Below, piece by piece: positions 36,266-48,598 of a stretch of 64,000 bases of DNA. The translations under genes were made by a program, and so were the position numbers. Source of the stretch: Rotaria socialis (lineage: Eukaryota > Rotifera > Eurotatoria > Philodinida > Philodinidae); contig CAJNYU010003753.1 in NCBI GenBank assembly GCA_905331475.1, positions 1-64,000 of the forward strand. Reading direction: 5' to 3'. The notes under the pieces were generated by a model that was not told the origin of the DNA, made no database searches, and worked only from the letters and a program-made list of their open reading frames with translations. Numbering within the stretch: position 1 is the stretch's first letter; every line of letters begins with the position of its first letter.

Positions 36266-38698
36266 ATGGATGAATCGATGATCATGTTTGATAGTACTGA
36301 GGACATTTCGTCTACTGAAACAGCAACAACATACATTCTTCCCGATCAGACCGACACCCTAGATCTTAGCACTCGATGTGAACAACTTGAAAGGCAAGTA
36401 GAAGAATTAACCAAACAATTAAATGAAAGTAAGGAAAAAAAGCAAATTTTTTAATTTCCAAAAAAATGAATTCCTTTTTGTCTTCAGTTAAATCTGCTGA
36501 GAAACGTTCTAGTGATGAACGTGATAAATATATACACATGTATCATCGTTTTAATGAACGTTTTCTCGGATTTGAACGAAAACAATTGGATCAAATGCGT
36601 CGAATATTAAATAATTTAACAACAGATCAACATCAATTACTTCCTGGCACGAAAAATAACCCATATTTATTTTAGTCTTCATGTTTTTTTTTTAGAGACT
36701 CAAGATGATTATCGACGTCCACAACGAGCTTTTACTAGTCCATCAACATTGATTTTATTACCATCTTCACTAAATCAAACGCTAGATGATTCACCTAGAA
36801 CAATAGATTATCAGAAAACTGAAGCCGATTGGAATGATTTACTTGCACAAGTATCTGTTAATTTCTCTGATTTTTCATTGTTCGATCGACTGCTTTAAAT
36901 TCTATTCAGATATCTGAACTAATGGATTTTTCAGAAAAATTCACTGCGAAATATTCTGAACAAGTCGAAGAGAATAATAAATTACGTCTATTAAACAATC
37001 AAAAACAAGATGAAAATGTTAAACTCCTTGTTGATCTATCATTATCAAAAGCAGAATTTGAAAAAGAACAACAGGTGCGCAGTGAATATGAAAAACAATA
37101 TAATGAAGCTAATCAAGTTATTGAACAGGTTAATTTCAAGATAATTCGTTTTAACGAAAAATCTTCTGTGTTTTTTTTCTTATTATAGGACCGTTCGAAA
37201 CGTTTACAAAAGTTAAGAAATTATGCATCATTAGCTGACGATGAAGGCGATATATTGGTAAATTTCAATTAATAATCAATGAGTTTTTCATCTAAAGTGA
37301 TGCTGATTATAGAGAACGTTTTTTGTCAATAGCCAAGTCCCAACAAACTAGATTACGATTTGTACTTTATTTTAGTTATCAAGTTTGCTACGAAAAGCCG
37401 AAAAAAACGATATGGACTTTGGTGAAATTAAATTAAACTACGAAAATATTTTTACAGAACAAGTGAATCATTTAAAAAAGCTTGTTAAAGAACGTGAATT
37501 ATTACAGTTATATATTCAACGACTTGAACTCGAAAATGCTTCCCTGGCTGCCATAACCAATGATGATGAAACAATTAAATTATTAACTTATGCATCACAA
37601 TCATCAGCTTCCTATGAAGTAAAGAAAAACATCTTGAAAAGAAAAACATTTTTGATTTATTTTAGGAAGCTTCCGATTTAATTAAAAAATTACGTGATCA
37701 AATCATCGAACAGATGAAAGTTCGGGATAAACTTCGAAACGATATTGAACAATTAAAGCATAATCATAGTGCTGATATGCGCCAAAGAGAACAAATCGAA
37801 CAAATACTTACCAGAGATTTATCTGTAGCCAAAGATGAAATTCGTAATAGAAAAAAATACTAATCTTTCATTATTATAATATTGATATTCTTCATTTTGT
37901 TTTCTCGCAAAAGTTGTTCTGCAAAGTGTTCGAAGTGAATACGAACGTATAGCAAATGTAAACAAAGATCTGGAACGACAATTAGGAGAATACACGACTG
38001 AATTGATAACTACAAAAACTGGAGTTCATTCATTAACAAATCAATTTAAAGAAAAAATCGAACAGCTTAGCTCGGAAAAGGTCAGACAGAATAATCGAAA
38101 CGTTGATTACAATAGAAACAATCATTTTTTTTGTTTTGTTTTAGGAAAAACTTGACGAAGACAATGCTGGACTCCGTGTTCAACTGCAAAAATTAAGAAT
38201 TGACTTTGAAAATAGTGAATCTGTACAACATGACTTTGTGAAACTTTCTCAGGCACTTCAAGTATGTTAGTAAGTTTAAAAGAAGATTTTTTTATTTTAA
38301 AATTTTTCCGTTCAAGGTGCAATTAGAAGAGATTCGAAATTCTGAATACGAATTACGTTGGCAGCCTGAAGAAGATTTTTCCGAATGCCAACGATGTCAT
38401 GCATCGTTCTCAGTTAGTTGGAGAAAACATCGTTGCCGTAAGTCAGCCAGTTGTTTAAAGAAAATTAATTTTTCATAATATATTTTCTCCATAGGTCATT
38501 GTGGTAAGCTTTCATTGATAGGACCGAAGTGAACATGTATGTGCATTTCTTTAAGGTAAAGTTCTATGCAAAGAATGTACGAACAAAACTATTTATAGTG
38601 GTCCAAATAATCGGGCCTCTCGTGTATGTGAACTATGCTACACATTACTGGTGAAAAGTTCTCAGCCGTATTTCTTTGCTGGTGCCAATAGAGCTTAA
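36266..38698 (+). CDS. RABEP1: Rabaptin-5-like Rab effector with C-terminal FYVE finger
   Basis: Twelve exons join in frame to 580 residues: 36266-36428, 36488-36646, 36696-36850, 36910-37128, 37189-37257, 37376-37618, 37666-37843, 37914-38080, 38145-38261, 38317-38437, 38496-38504 and 38556-38698. Most of the protein is heptad-rich coiled coil. The segment SVQHDFVKLSQALQVQLEEI matches my memory of the rabaptin-5 C-terminal Rab5-binding region closely. It is followed by a FYVE finger with WQPEED, WRKHRCRHC and RVCELC, a PI3P-binding module, which places the protein on early endosomes. Vertebrate rabaptin-5 ends without FYVE. Intron 2 appears to be GC-AG, and exon 11 is only 9 nt. Family call strong; the orthology name is less sure. 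Confidence 0.8.
38496..38504 (+). other. Nine-nucleotide microexon in the FYVE finger
   Basis: GTCATTGTG sits between introns of 58 nt (38,438-38,495) and 51 nt (38,505-38,555), both GT-AG. It supplies His-Cys-Gly inside RCRHCGKVLC, including a zinc-ligand Cys. Reading straight through either flanking intron gives no FYVE sequence. Confidence 0.7.
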
Positions 38699-39155
38699 CA
38701 TTGACAACGAGCGATTTGATCTATCATATTAAAAAAAAACAATATATTTAGTGCTTCTATTTTGATTGTTTTTTCTTCCATAAGTGCGGTTGTTCTAAAT
38801 GAAGTTAAAGTAGAAGCTTAATGTTTTGCATCGGCTCGAATTAGTAAAATGACGATTGGTTTTGCAAGAGGATAGAATCGAGTTTTTTCTTCACTTGGTC
38901 ATCGGCATACTGTTTACTTTTAATATCATTTACTTCTTCTTCATCGATGCCAATAAAAAAAAAATACAGTTTTTTTAAATGGTACGCCTAGGACGCAACG
39001 ATGATTATACACTCTTAAATCTCTTTTATTCTATTTGCACACTCTAAGCTAAATTTTGGTATGACTCAATATGAAATACGATCAGTTCTTTACATATACG
39101 AACAAGAAAGTAAAACAAAATGAAACGGGACTATTCTTGTGAGATGGATCGTAAA

Positions 39156-41453
39156 TTACATCAGATTGCAAATAGCTGATGTTGGATTCAGCTGATCGCC
39201 AGCTTTGTATGGTATGTAGATTTTAATTTCGTCGAGAAAAATAAGATAGTCCTTCAAACTGAGTGCTGTCGTCAGTTGAGATCGAGCAACGTCTTCTTTC
39301 AATGAAGAAAACATAGCTTGTTCGTTTGTTTGGCACATATTGTAAACTTTATGCAATAGGCGGCCATTCATTCCTTCGAAGGTTGGAATAAGCATATCAA
39401 GTTCTTTATCAAGAAGAAACGATTTGACATGATCCTTAGTCCACATATCGATATAATGTGGGTATTCCCTACAAATAAAACAAAGGCATCCTCAAAAATA
39501 TTCTTGAATATTAGAAATTCTTAAAAGTCGACTATTTCTTTTTGTATCCTCGTAGCGATGACTAAACTAGCTTGATTCTTTCTCTCCCAGCAGACGTGGC
39601 AGAAGTTGTTGATGATGAAAAGGAAAAGACCAAGTAGATGTACTCGCTCGGTTTGAAAAATTGCAGTGTGTCACTGCCTATAAAACTCCTATTCTCAAAA
39701 TAGACTTACACAACTGGACGTGGTTCTTTGTTCTTTTCAACAGTTGAAATCGCTTTTGGTATAATAGCTGTTAGTGAAAAAGAATCATGATGAAGTATGC
39801 CATGATTGGCAGGCGTTGAATTTGAATCGTTCATTCTAAATAATCCAATCTGTTTCTTAAGTTCTTGATAAGCTTTATCGAAACCAAGCTTTGGAAAATC
39901 AACATAAATAAGTGCTGAAGTTAACACGCCAAGCCATCCATCAGCTTTGTAGTTGGCTGTCATAACTAGTGGAATAATATGGCATCGACGTTTAACTGCA
40001 TAACTAGCTTCCATTTCACAGAAAGCACTTTGCTTGTAAGCATCGGACATACACATAACTACGAATTCTGTATTCTCAATAGCTTTAGCCATCGCATCAA
40101 ATGTAGCACCATGCATCAATCGAGAATCGATCCAAACGCGTAATTGATCTTTCTCGAGAGCATTCAGAATGCGATGACAAAGTTCTTTATCATTATGTGA
40201 GTAACTGATCATGATATTATATTGTTTCTTGGCTATGGTTGGCGAAGACATTTGTTCTTGGACAGGTTGGACTGTTGTTTCTGGTTCCTTTTCTAATTTC
40301 CATATCAGTGCAGTAGCGACTAGCTGTAGTTCTTGTTGTGGTGACGAAGTCAATGTTCGAACATGATTGATGAACGCTGTGTTGTCTTTGAGCGTAGCAG
40401 CAAAATCTTTGTTAAAGGTCAATGCAAGAAGAATCTCGAGTGCAGGAAGTTTAGCTTTGAGCGGATTGAAGTTATCTTCGAGAGCGCATCGAAGAAAAAG
40501 AGAATCACCTTTTTGTTTAATCAATTCTTCACGAATTTGATCGTGCTGTGTTAACACTAAATGGAACAAAGAAAATATCGTTTTCTTGATGTCTGTTGAA
40601 TGCTTTCTCTAGTAAGCGTTTTGTTTAGAAAAGTAAAAACGGTAACTGCCACATCTCACGTATTGAACAAAAGAAGTAAAACCTCACCTTTAAGACTTCG
40701 GAGACTATTATGTAGGCGACCTTCACTGCGAACACCTTCATCAATAGTATCCTTAATAAACTTGATGAAAACAGTAGCAATTCTACTCGAATTTTGCAGT
40801 TGTTTGATGTCCGCTTCTCCCATCACAACTGCCAGAATTCGATAGGCATGTAAATGAATTTCATTATCATTGTTTGATGTTCGTATACATGCACTCAGTA
40901 GATCGACTAACTGAAGACTTTTCAGGTAAATAACCAATTCAACATCCACAGTGAAATAGAAAAGTATTTGAAGGAGAGTCTGAACAAGAGGTAGACCATC
41001 TGGATCGATTGTTACTGGATTTGATTCACTGACAGACACTAAAATGCGTTTAATAGTATCTGCGATTTGTCGGCAATCATTCCGCTGTTCATCCGTCGTA
41101 ATGATATCACCAAGATCGATTCGAAAAAGTAAGTTGGATACATGCAATAAAATATTGGTCATAGTCAAACCCCATTTGACATAGGGTGGTTGACCGGTAT
41201 TATGCTCACTGAGCCAACTATTGAACCATTTGAGTTGAGCGCGTCGAATTCGTTCAATTATTTCGGGGCGTCGACTACCTCCATACCAGGTTATTTGATT
41301 TGGATAATTCTGAAGCATTACATTTTCTGCATTTGGAATTGAGCTAGGCTGTTCCTTAGCAATTTTTTCGAACATCTGTGCATATAAAGGAGAACAAACT
41401 TGATCAACCGCAATAGTTAATTCATCAGTAAGTTTTGGGTTGGCTAGTGTCAT
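39156..41453 (-). CDS. Helical-repeat / TIR / SAM-domain protein (SARM1-related domains, different order)
   Basis: Three exons (41453-40688, 40556-39710, 39468-39156; introns 131 and 241 nt) join in frame to 641 residues. Residues 1-350 are alpha-helical, ARM/HEAT-like. Residues about 367-490 are a TIR domain (YNIMISYSHNDKEL, RVWIDSR, then SAFCEMEASYA). Residues about 545-615 are a SAM-like domain (MWTKDHVKSFLLDKEL, FEGMNGRLLHKVY). TIR domains of this type can hydrolyse NAD+, and the Glu at about 438 lies where the catalytic Glu of NADase TIRs is expected. SARM1 has ARM-SAM-SAM-TIR; here SAM follows TIR and occurs once. There is no signal or membrane segment, so it is probably cytosolic. Enzyme activity is inference; the domain calls are solid. 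Confidence 0.8.
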
Positions 41454-42376
41454 TGCTAATGAAGTCTATTCATGAAAATGTGTTTCAACGTAATGAAATA
41501 AGCACGGAATAACTTATTTTAAAAGAAAATATATGAAGCTAGCTTTTTTCTTCTTCTTTTGCTTGACAACAAGTTGTATATTGACAACACACAGAAAGAA
41601 AAGAAAATTGCTGGCAGTTTAACAGCTTTAACCACATTGAAATTCTTACCGTGTCTTTCATGTTGATTCTTTTACAGAAGTTGTGAAATAACGTGGAGAA
41701 AAAATAAACTTTTCGATCACCATTCTTACCGGGATGCGTATAGAAAATAACCAGCTATTCCTCTATTAGGTGGAACAAAAACATTTACTATAAACAGGCA
41801 AAGATTCACACCCACACCCTTCATGAACTATCATATTTTATCCTGTAGAGTTCTGCTCTGCACAGAGGGTGTGAACAGGTGCTCTAATTAGCCTTGCTAA
41901 AGACTTTTTTGAAGTTTAGGAGACCATGCATATTACATTTTCATCCTTTTTTTATTTTATCTCAACACAATGAAAACATATCGTTGCACACGTGCAGTAA
42001 AAAGTATTGGTGTAAATTGTAATGATGGCGATAAACAAAGTCATTTTTCACCTCGTACTTCTTTCATTCTCGCTTTTTCTTATATCTACGAAAATAGATT
42101 CAGACGAAAATCTCCACCCATTGAATAGTTTTAGAAAGAAGAATTTATTCTAAATTCAAATTCGCCACCAAACAATAAAACTCAAAACGCGTCGGAAATT
42201 TTTCTGACTGAACCATTTCACACTATTGGACGAAAGTAGACTTCCAAAACTATTTACTTATGCAGCATTCTATATATTAATATTTGCAATTGTTTATGAC
42301 TTTTGTAGGATCGAATTTTCTTGATTAACATAACTTATCTATTTCTTCTTATCGAAACGTTGTAAATTAAGCGATC
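41454..42376. other. Gene-less spacer with a telomere-like tract
   Basis: CACACCCACACCCT lies at 41,807-41,820. The divergent promoters of the TIR and membrane-protein genes must lie here; no clear TATA box was chosen. Confidence 0.35.
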
Positions 42377-42790
42377 ATGCCACGTGTATCGATTTGGTTT
42401 ATTCTGGAAACCGTGCATTTTATGTTAGGCTCCATTGGATGCCTTTTCAAGCCCAGCACAGTTATCCAATCGTATTCATTAAAGCCAAATCCCATTTCGA
42501 GCCAAGCAATTGAGATGGTGCACGTCTTAGCAGCTTTCTATGTACAGAACACGGTCCTATGTGGGCTATCAATTCTCGATGGAAACTTAGCGCATTATAA
42601 CTCTCTTGTTCTGTTCATATTTTACTATCTATGTGTACTTTATGATATCTACGATACTTTTTTCATTATACGGAATCATGGCGAAAATGGTTACAGCGTA
42701 AATTATCCTGGATATCGTTGGCTTGATACATTTATTCATATAGCATTCGGTATTATTCATACAATATACTTTGTTCATGGAAGGTTTTGA
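42377..42790 (+). CDS. Small four-helix membrane protein, family unknown
   Basis: The single-exon frame encodes 137 residues with four hydrophobic segments: about 5-25 (IWFILETVHFMLGSIGCLF), 46-66 (VHVLAAFYVQNTVLCGLSIL), 72-98 (LVLFIFYYLCVLYDIYDTFFII) and 113-134 (FIHIAFGIIHTIYFVHG). Polar loops are short and the N terminus has one Arg. The size and four-helix plan recall several small ER or organelle membrane protein families, but no family motif is decisive. The composition is clearly protein-like. Confidence 0.6.
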   Translation: MPRVSIWFILETVHFMLGSIGCLFKPSTVIQSYSLKPNPISSQAIEMVHVLAAFYVQNTVLCGLSILDGNLAHYNSLVLFIFYYLCVLYDIYDTFFIIRNHGENGYSVNYPGYRWLDTFIHIAFGIIHTIYFVHGRF

Positions 42791-45462
42791 GGTTTTCATA
42801 CAGTTTTAACTGGATGTGAGTGTGTTATTTATATCAGTACAGACGAATACTACACAGTTTTCAACTATATACACCAAATAATATTTATTTCGTATCGTTC
42901 TATCAGATCGACATACGTGTTGAGTCATTGCTGCGAGCGATTGCCCTTTAGTCGAGTAAATGAAATTAAAATCATTGCTCATAACACTTCTTAATTCAAT
43001 GGCGGACACCATCTTTATATTGTTTCTCGAATAACGAACAATTGAAGATTCTTATTCTTCTTTAATTCGATTTTTTGCATACTGCTTCTACCGGTGCTAA
43101 TAGCAAATGTATAATTATATTTATATTTTCGTGTTAAACGCCTCTACTATATCAGCTATGTGAATTCTTCTTTTTTTTTCAGAGGGGACTATATACTTAC
43201 GTAATAAATTAATTATTTCTAAATCTCTCTTGAGAAAAAGGAGGATTCACATATCAAATTATATATATGTGAAAGTATTGTTGTGCGGAGTTCTAATGTC
43301 GCAAAGCGCCTTTCAAAGATTACATTTAATACATTACATAAAAACAAAAAAAAAGGAAATAGCGAATTATTTATTTCAATTATTTAGCAGTTGTATATTA
43401 ATTTAAAAGAAAGCACCTCTTTTGGGAAGATACATTCAGACCAAAACTATAATAGATTGCGTCTTTCATGATGATTATAACTTAGGATCACAGAAGAAAC
43501 TTTTAAGAAAGTAAAAGGAGAATATCAAATCAAAGCGAAAAAATCTAGTTACAGTATTGAATACTGGAAATGTATTTTTCCGCTCGAGAGTTCTTTTGGC
43601 AATTTTTGTGACTTCTAGATTAAAAACAAAGAAAAAGCTTGTTAGGACAGTCACTTTCGAACTAAAATATCTACTGAATCTTGGGTATTTTTTTCAATTT
43701 GCAATGTATTATTACTTCTGTTAGTCTAACATTTCAATTGAAGTCAAAGTAAATTATCTAAGATGAACTCAAGTTTTGAATAAAATACAATAGATTCTAG
43801 AAAATGAAGCATTTTCGTATTTCTTAGCCAGTGCGGAGCGGTATCGAGCATCTTCTACCAAATGCCGCAAACAGAGAATGATTGGCATAATACAATCAAA
43901 CAAAGAGCATATTGATTTTCAAAAAATATTGTAGCAAAGAGAAAATGAATTCAAATTTGAAGTCGAGTGTAAACAAAAGCGTTCGGCTGCATCATCATTT
44001 TCTCAGCCACCGTCATACTCGTAAGGCAATTATTGCTGCATGCCGTTTAGACAGAACGACAAAATCAATGCTGTTCATTTTAACTGCCTGAATATGAATA
44101 GGATCAAGCAAAAAGTGAATACTTTGTATAATACTTTCAAAACATATGGATCGACTGTATGCCAATGATACCTGTACAAATCTTAGCAAAATCTGCTCAC
44201 AAATTATTCTCTGAATGATATTTTTCGGTGCCTAATTAGTGTGCCGTTAATTTCAATGAAAAGTGACTTTCCGTAGACGGCTTTGACTTTTAAGAATTAA
44301 TTATTCATATATAATGACACGTGTGCAATTATTGTAGAGGGAAACATGTTGCAATGATCATGAATAACGAAATCTAGAGAATCGAAACTGGATGAGACAC
44401 AGAAGTGAGCACACTATTTCACAAGCGAAAAATTTTATCACAATGATTTTTCGTTTCAGAATTCTTGCATACATCATTGTGTTTCAATCATATATAGATG
44501 ACTACTAAAATCAATTCTATTACAACTGTTTCTAATGTGCGTTTGTTTTATTTTCCCCCGGGGGCTCTGTTTTTAACAACAATGTTTTGCATTTTTTCTC
44601 TATAAACATTTGTTTTTAATGTCGTGCAACAATAGAAGAAAGATTTGCTTGTTGTCTTGTTACATATAGAGACATTCAGGTAATTAGTCAGAGATACGTT
44701 GGTACGCGTATGCCAGTAAATAGATTCGTGAATGGTAGGTTTTTTGGTAATGTATGTTTTTCGCAATAGTCGATGTTGTTGATTGTCAATACAAGGGTTT
44801 GATCGTGCTTAGCGTTTAGTTGATACCTCGAAAGCATCATGTTGGACTTGTTTCTATTGTTATTATTGTATTCACATTGATGGGACATTCGTTTTGCTGG
44901 CAGCAACTTCTCCTGATATTCATTGCGCTTCGCACTTTTCCCTGACATTTACGAAGTCAAATGTATGAGTTTGAAGAGAAAATAGCTCTCCTTTCTCCAT
45001 TCTAAAACATGCGCTTGCTGACTTCTTTCTAGTTCTCACTATTGTGTCCTTAGTTTTAACAGTGATGCTGGAAAGTGTATCCATATTTGTTGGAATTATT
45101 TCTCCGTTGCTCTTTCCTATGTACATATACTTGTGTTTTATATAAAATAGATAGATTCTGGAGATATGAAGCAGCTCAATAAAATATCATTAACGAGGAT
45201 CACCCTAAGGTATTCCCTCAAATCTGTCGCTCCACCTGCATTGCCGTTATTCTTCAAATTGAAGTTGACTTCTTTCTCGAATTTAAACTTAAAACAGAAT
45301 ATTTTGAAAGAAGTCTAATATAAGTTTATCGGATTTATGCAAAATAGCCCCTTGTTGAATCAAAGATAACGTCATCTGAATATCTGAAAACGACTTAAAT
45401 TATTATAATATTTATTTTAATTCTATATAAAACAGTGCACGTCTAATTATTCACTGATTCTA
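42791..45462. other. Gene-less 2.7-kb stretch
   Basis: Three minus-strand frames of 68-86 codons lie between 44,548 and 45,126, basic and Asn-rich, with no good splice joins or domains; I do not call them. Confidence 0.4.
45423..45432 (+). promoter_or_regulatory. TATA box of the B-box/NHL gene
   Basis: CTATATAAAA lies about 32-40 bp before the inferred first ATG at 45,463, supporting that short first exon. Confidence 0.45.
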
Positions 45463-48156
45463 ATGACAAATAACTACGAAGAATCATCGTCATCATGTAA
45501 GTAACCAAAACAAAAAAACAGCAAGTTAATGATAAAATAAGACAAGAGCAGAAAAAAAATTACATAGACTCTAAGCAATAGTATTCATGAAATTGTTTTG
45601 GTTCATCTGAATTCTCAAACAAAGTAGTGGGTACCTAAATTGAACACATCAGGTAAACGTACATGTTTCTCGTTATTAACCTTGACTCAATCCTATTATC
45701 GAGTACATGGCGCATCATGATATGTCGTATTGAATTGAAGCAAACATTTTCCCAAGTTTCTGGGTCACATCCAAGTAAAAACAATTTTTTTCAAACTGAT
45801 TTTGTTGAGAGAGTTTAAGGTTGAAAAAGCAAATATGTGCATTTTTCTCTGATTTTCACAATGCAAGTCCTTTTTATATATAATGATATCGTCGTTTGTT
45901 TTTATTTTAGCTGAAATAATATGTTTAAATTGTCAATCAGAGGAGGCAACACTTTGGTGTAAAAAGTGTGACACTAGTTATTGTTCGGAATGTTTCGAAT
46001 TGGCTCATTCACAGCCTATTTGGAAAACACATACAGCAATACCCATTGACGATAAACCAGTTGTATTGGTCTCATGTCATGAGCATCCCGATGAGAAACT
46101 TAAATTTTGGTGTAACGAATGCTCGATATTGGCTTGTCGCGATTGTGTAATAGTTAATCATCAAGGTCATACATGCACCATCATAAATGATATAGCACAA
46201 GAAAAAGCAAACGAGGTCAGATATAAAGTATATTTTCATGAATTTCATCAGAAACGTTTTAGCTAGAAGATTCGTTTTCAAAAGAGCAATTATCTTTGAA
46301 TCGCGCCATGAAAGAACTGGCAGATGCAAGGGCTACGAATGAAAATGATAGTATAGAAAATATTACAAGAGTTTTCGACACCATACGTATGCTGATCACC
46401 GACCGTGAGAATGAACTGAAAGCACATATTAATGCTATTGAAAAACAAAATAACGATCTGGTTGAGAACTTGCAGTTACAACTGGAGAACAAACAAGAAG
46501 AACTGAACAAGCAGAGTCGATACTTTGAACGTTTGTTCTCGACCAACAGTTATATGAAGCTGTTGCAAGCCAATCCAAAAATGATGAATTACTTAAAGAC
46601 AACCACACAAGAATTAAACAAACTGAAGATGCCTATCCAAACTGAGTACCGTATCAAGGGAATCGATTATTTGCAAGAATCAGTAGTTAAGATCCTTCAA
46701 CAACTGTGCATTGATGATTGGAAGCAAGGTAATTTGAAATTTATACTTTCTGATTCACCAAGAAAAGAGAAACCGATCCGTGTTTTTCTTGGTCACTTTT
46801 ATTTGAAGAACTGAAGTTTTTTTTCCGGTGTAAAGAAAGATCAGAATGTTGAATATCTACCATAAAAATCACCGGATTTATTCTAAACACAATCTAACTC
46901 TTAAGAAGCTTTCGAATACGCGTCCCTTTTTGTTGCACAAAGCATTCTGAAATAGGTGTTTCCTATCGATTGAACCATTTTTTCTTGTTCACAAGAAAAA
47001 CTTGGATAATTGAATTGTACTCTCTTAGTGAACTTGTCGTATGGCTTGAAAAGCATTAATAAAGTTACAAATTGGCGTGTAAATTTATTTGAATTCACAT
47101 ATTTTTTAACTGATGCTGTGTTTTTCAATATATAGCAGAGAAAATAAACGATCCTTCTACTAGATTACTTTTCAGAACAAATGAGATAACTCTTTTCCAA
47201 AGCAATTGTGTTTCTTTTTAGCACCATTACGTTCGAGTGCCATCGTAATTCTTTCGAACGCAAAATGGATACAAAACGGTCTTACTGTGGCTGGAGGAAA
47301 TGGTCAAGGCAATCAAATGAATCAGCTTTCGAATCCACGTGGTTTATTTGTTGATGTCGATCAAAATATCTACATAGCTGATCAAGAAAATCATCGTATT
47401 ATGGAATGGAAACGGAATGCGACAACTGGACGAGTGGTTGCTGGCGGAAATGGGCCGGGAAAAGGAGCGCGTCAATTAAATAATCCATATGATGTGATAA
47501 TCGACAAAATAACAGATAGTTTTATCATTTCTGATTATTCGAATAAACGAGTAGTACGATGGCCTCGCCGAAATGGTGCTAGTGGTGAAACAATTATTAC
47601 AAACATCTGTTGTATTGGTTTAACAATAGACGACCGTGGGTCTCTCTACGTCGTCGACTACGGAAAACATGCAGTGAGACGATATCGAATGGATGGCACT
47701 GAAGAAATAGTAGTTGCAGGTGGCAATGGGCAAGGAAATGGCCTGGATCAGCTATCTGACCCTTGGTACGTATATGTCGATCGCGACCATTCAGTATATG
47801 TGTCTGATTATTCGAATCATCGTGTAATGAAATGGGAAGAAGGTGCGAAACAAGGCATTATCGTAGCTGGTGTTCAAAGTCAAGGAAGTGGTCTCACGCA
47901 ATTGTCATATCCTTATGGCGTCGTTGTCGACCAATCAGGCACTGTCTATGTGGTTGACCAAGGGAATAATCGAATTATGGCTTGGAAAAAAGGAGCTACA
48001 GAGGGGAGTATTGTTATTGGTGGAAATGGTAAAGGAGGTGCACCGAATCAATTTAGTTGTCCTTGGGGTTTATCACTTGATCGACATGGTAATTTCTATG
48101 TTATCGATAAGTACAATTATCGCGTACAGAAATTTATTCTGAATTCGAATTCATAG
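45463..48156 (+). CDS. B-box / coiled-coil / NHL-repeat protein (TRIM-like, no RING)
   Basis: Exons 45463-45496, 45911-46215, 46263-46728 and 47222-48156 join in frame to 579 residues (introns 414, 47 and 493 nt). Residues about 14-60 and 66-107 are two B-box zinc fingers (CLNC...WCKKC...YCSECF...H, then CHEH...FWCNEC...ACRDC...H). Residues about 115-235 are coiled coil. Residues about 280-579 are a six-bladed NHL beta-propeller with repeated VAGGNGQG...QL..P.G..VD...IY..D..N.R.M.W. The order is that of TRIM-NHL proteins (TRIM2/3/71), but the RING ubiquitin-ligase finger is absent: the first exon encodes only 11 residues. It may act as an RNA- or protein-binding scaffold. The start is supported by a TATA box and a good donor. 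Confidence 0.85.
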
Positions 48157-48598
48157 TTTATTGCTGCCGTCGTCGCTGTTGTTTACAGTTGATGACTTTG
48201 ATGAAAGACATAAAACATGGGTTTATGGCCCTCTTTTTTTTCTTTGTTTAGAAAAATAATAATAGAAAGCAACAACAATTTTAAAGAATGTATTTTGTTT
48301 ATTTATTAGTTACGTGAATAATAGATCGAAAAAAAAATATTTATACAGAAAAGATCACCGATGAAATAAATGTTGTCTGAAATCTATGAATTAGAGATGC
48401 TGTGGGATCATGAAAAATATTCATCGAGTCGTTGATTTAACAGAATATTTATGGTGATTGAGCAGTAAAGATAGATAATTATTCAGCGATGTATATAAAA
48501 TAATTTTCAAATACTAATGAAACAACAATCGACTACATTCATTCTATTTCTATCTGAATCAATTCAACGACATACAATATTTCTTTAATTGCTGACGA

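Noticed and set aside
44548..45126. Three overlapping minus-strand frames of 68-86 codons
   Set aside because: Basic, Asn-rich, mutually out of frame, and no convincing GT-AG joins.
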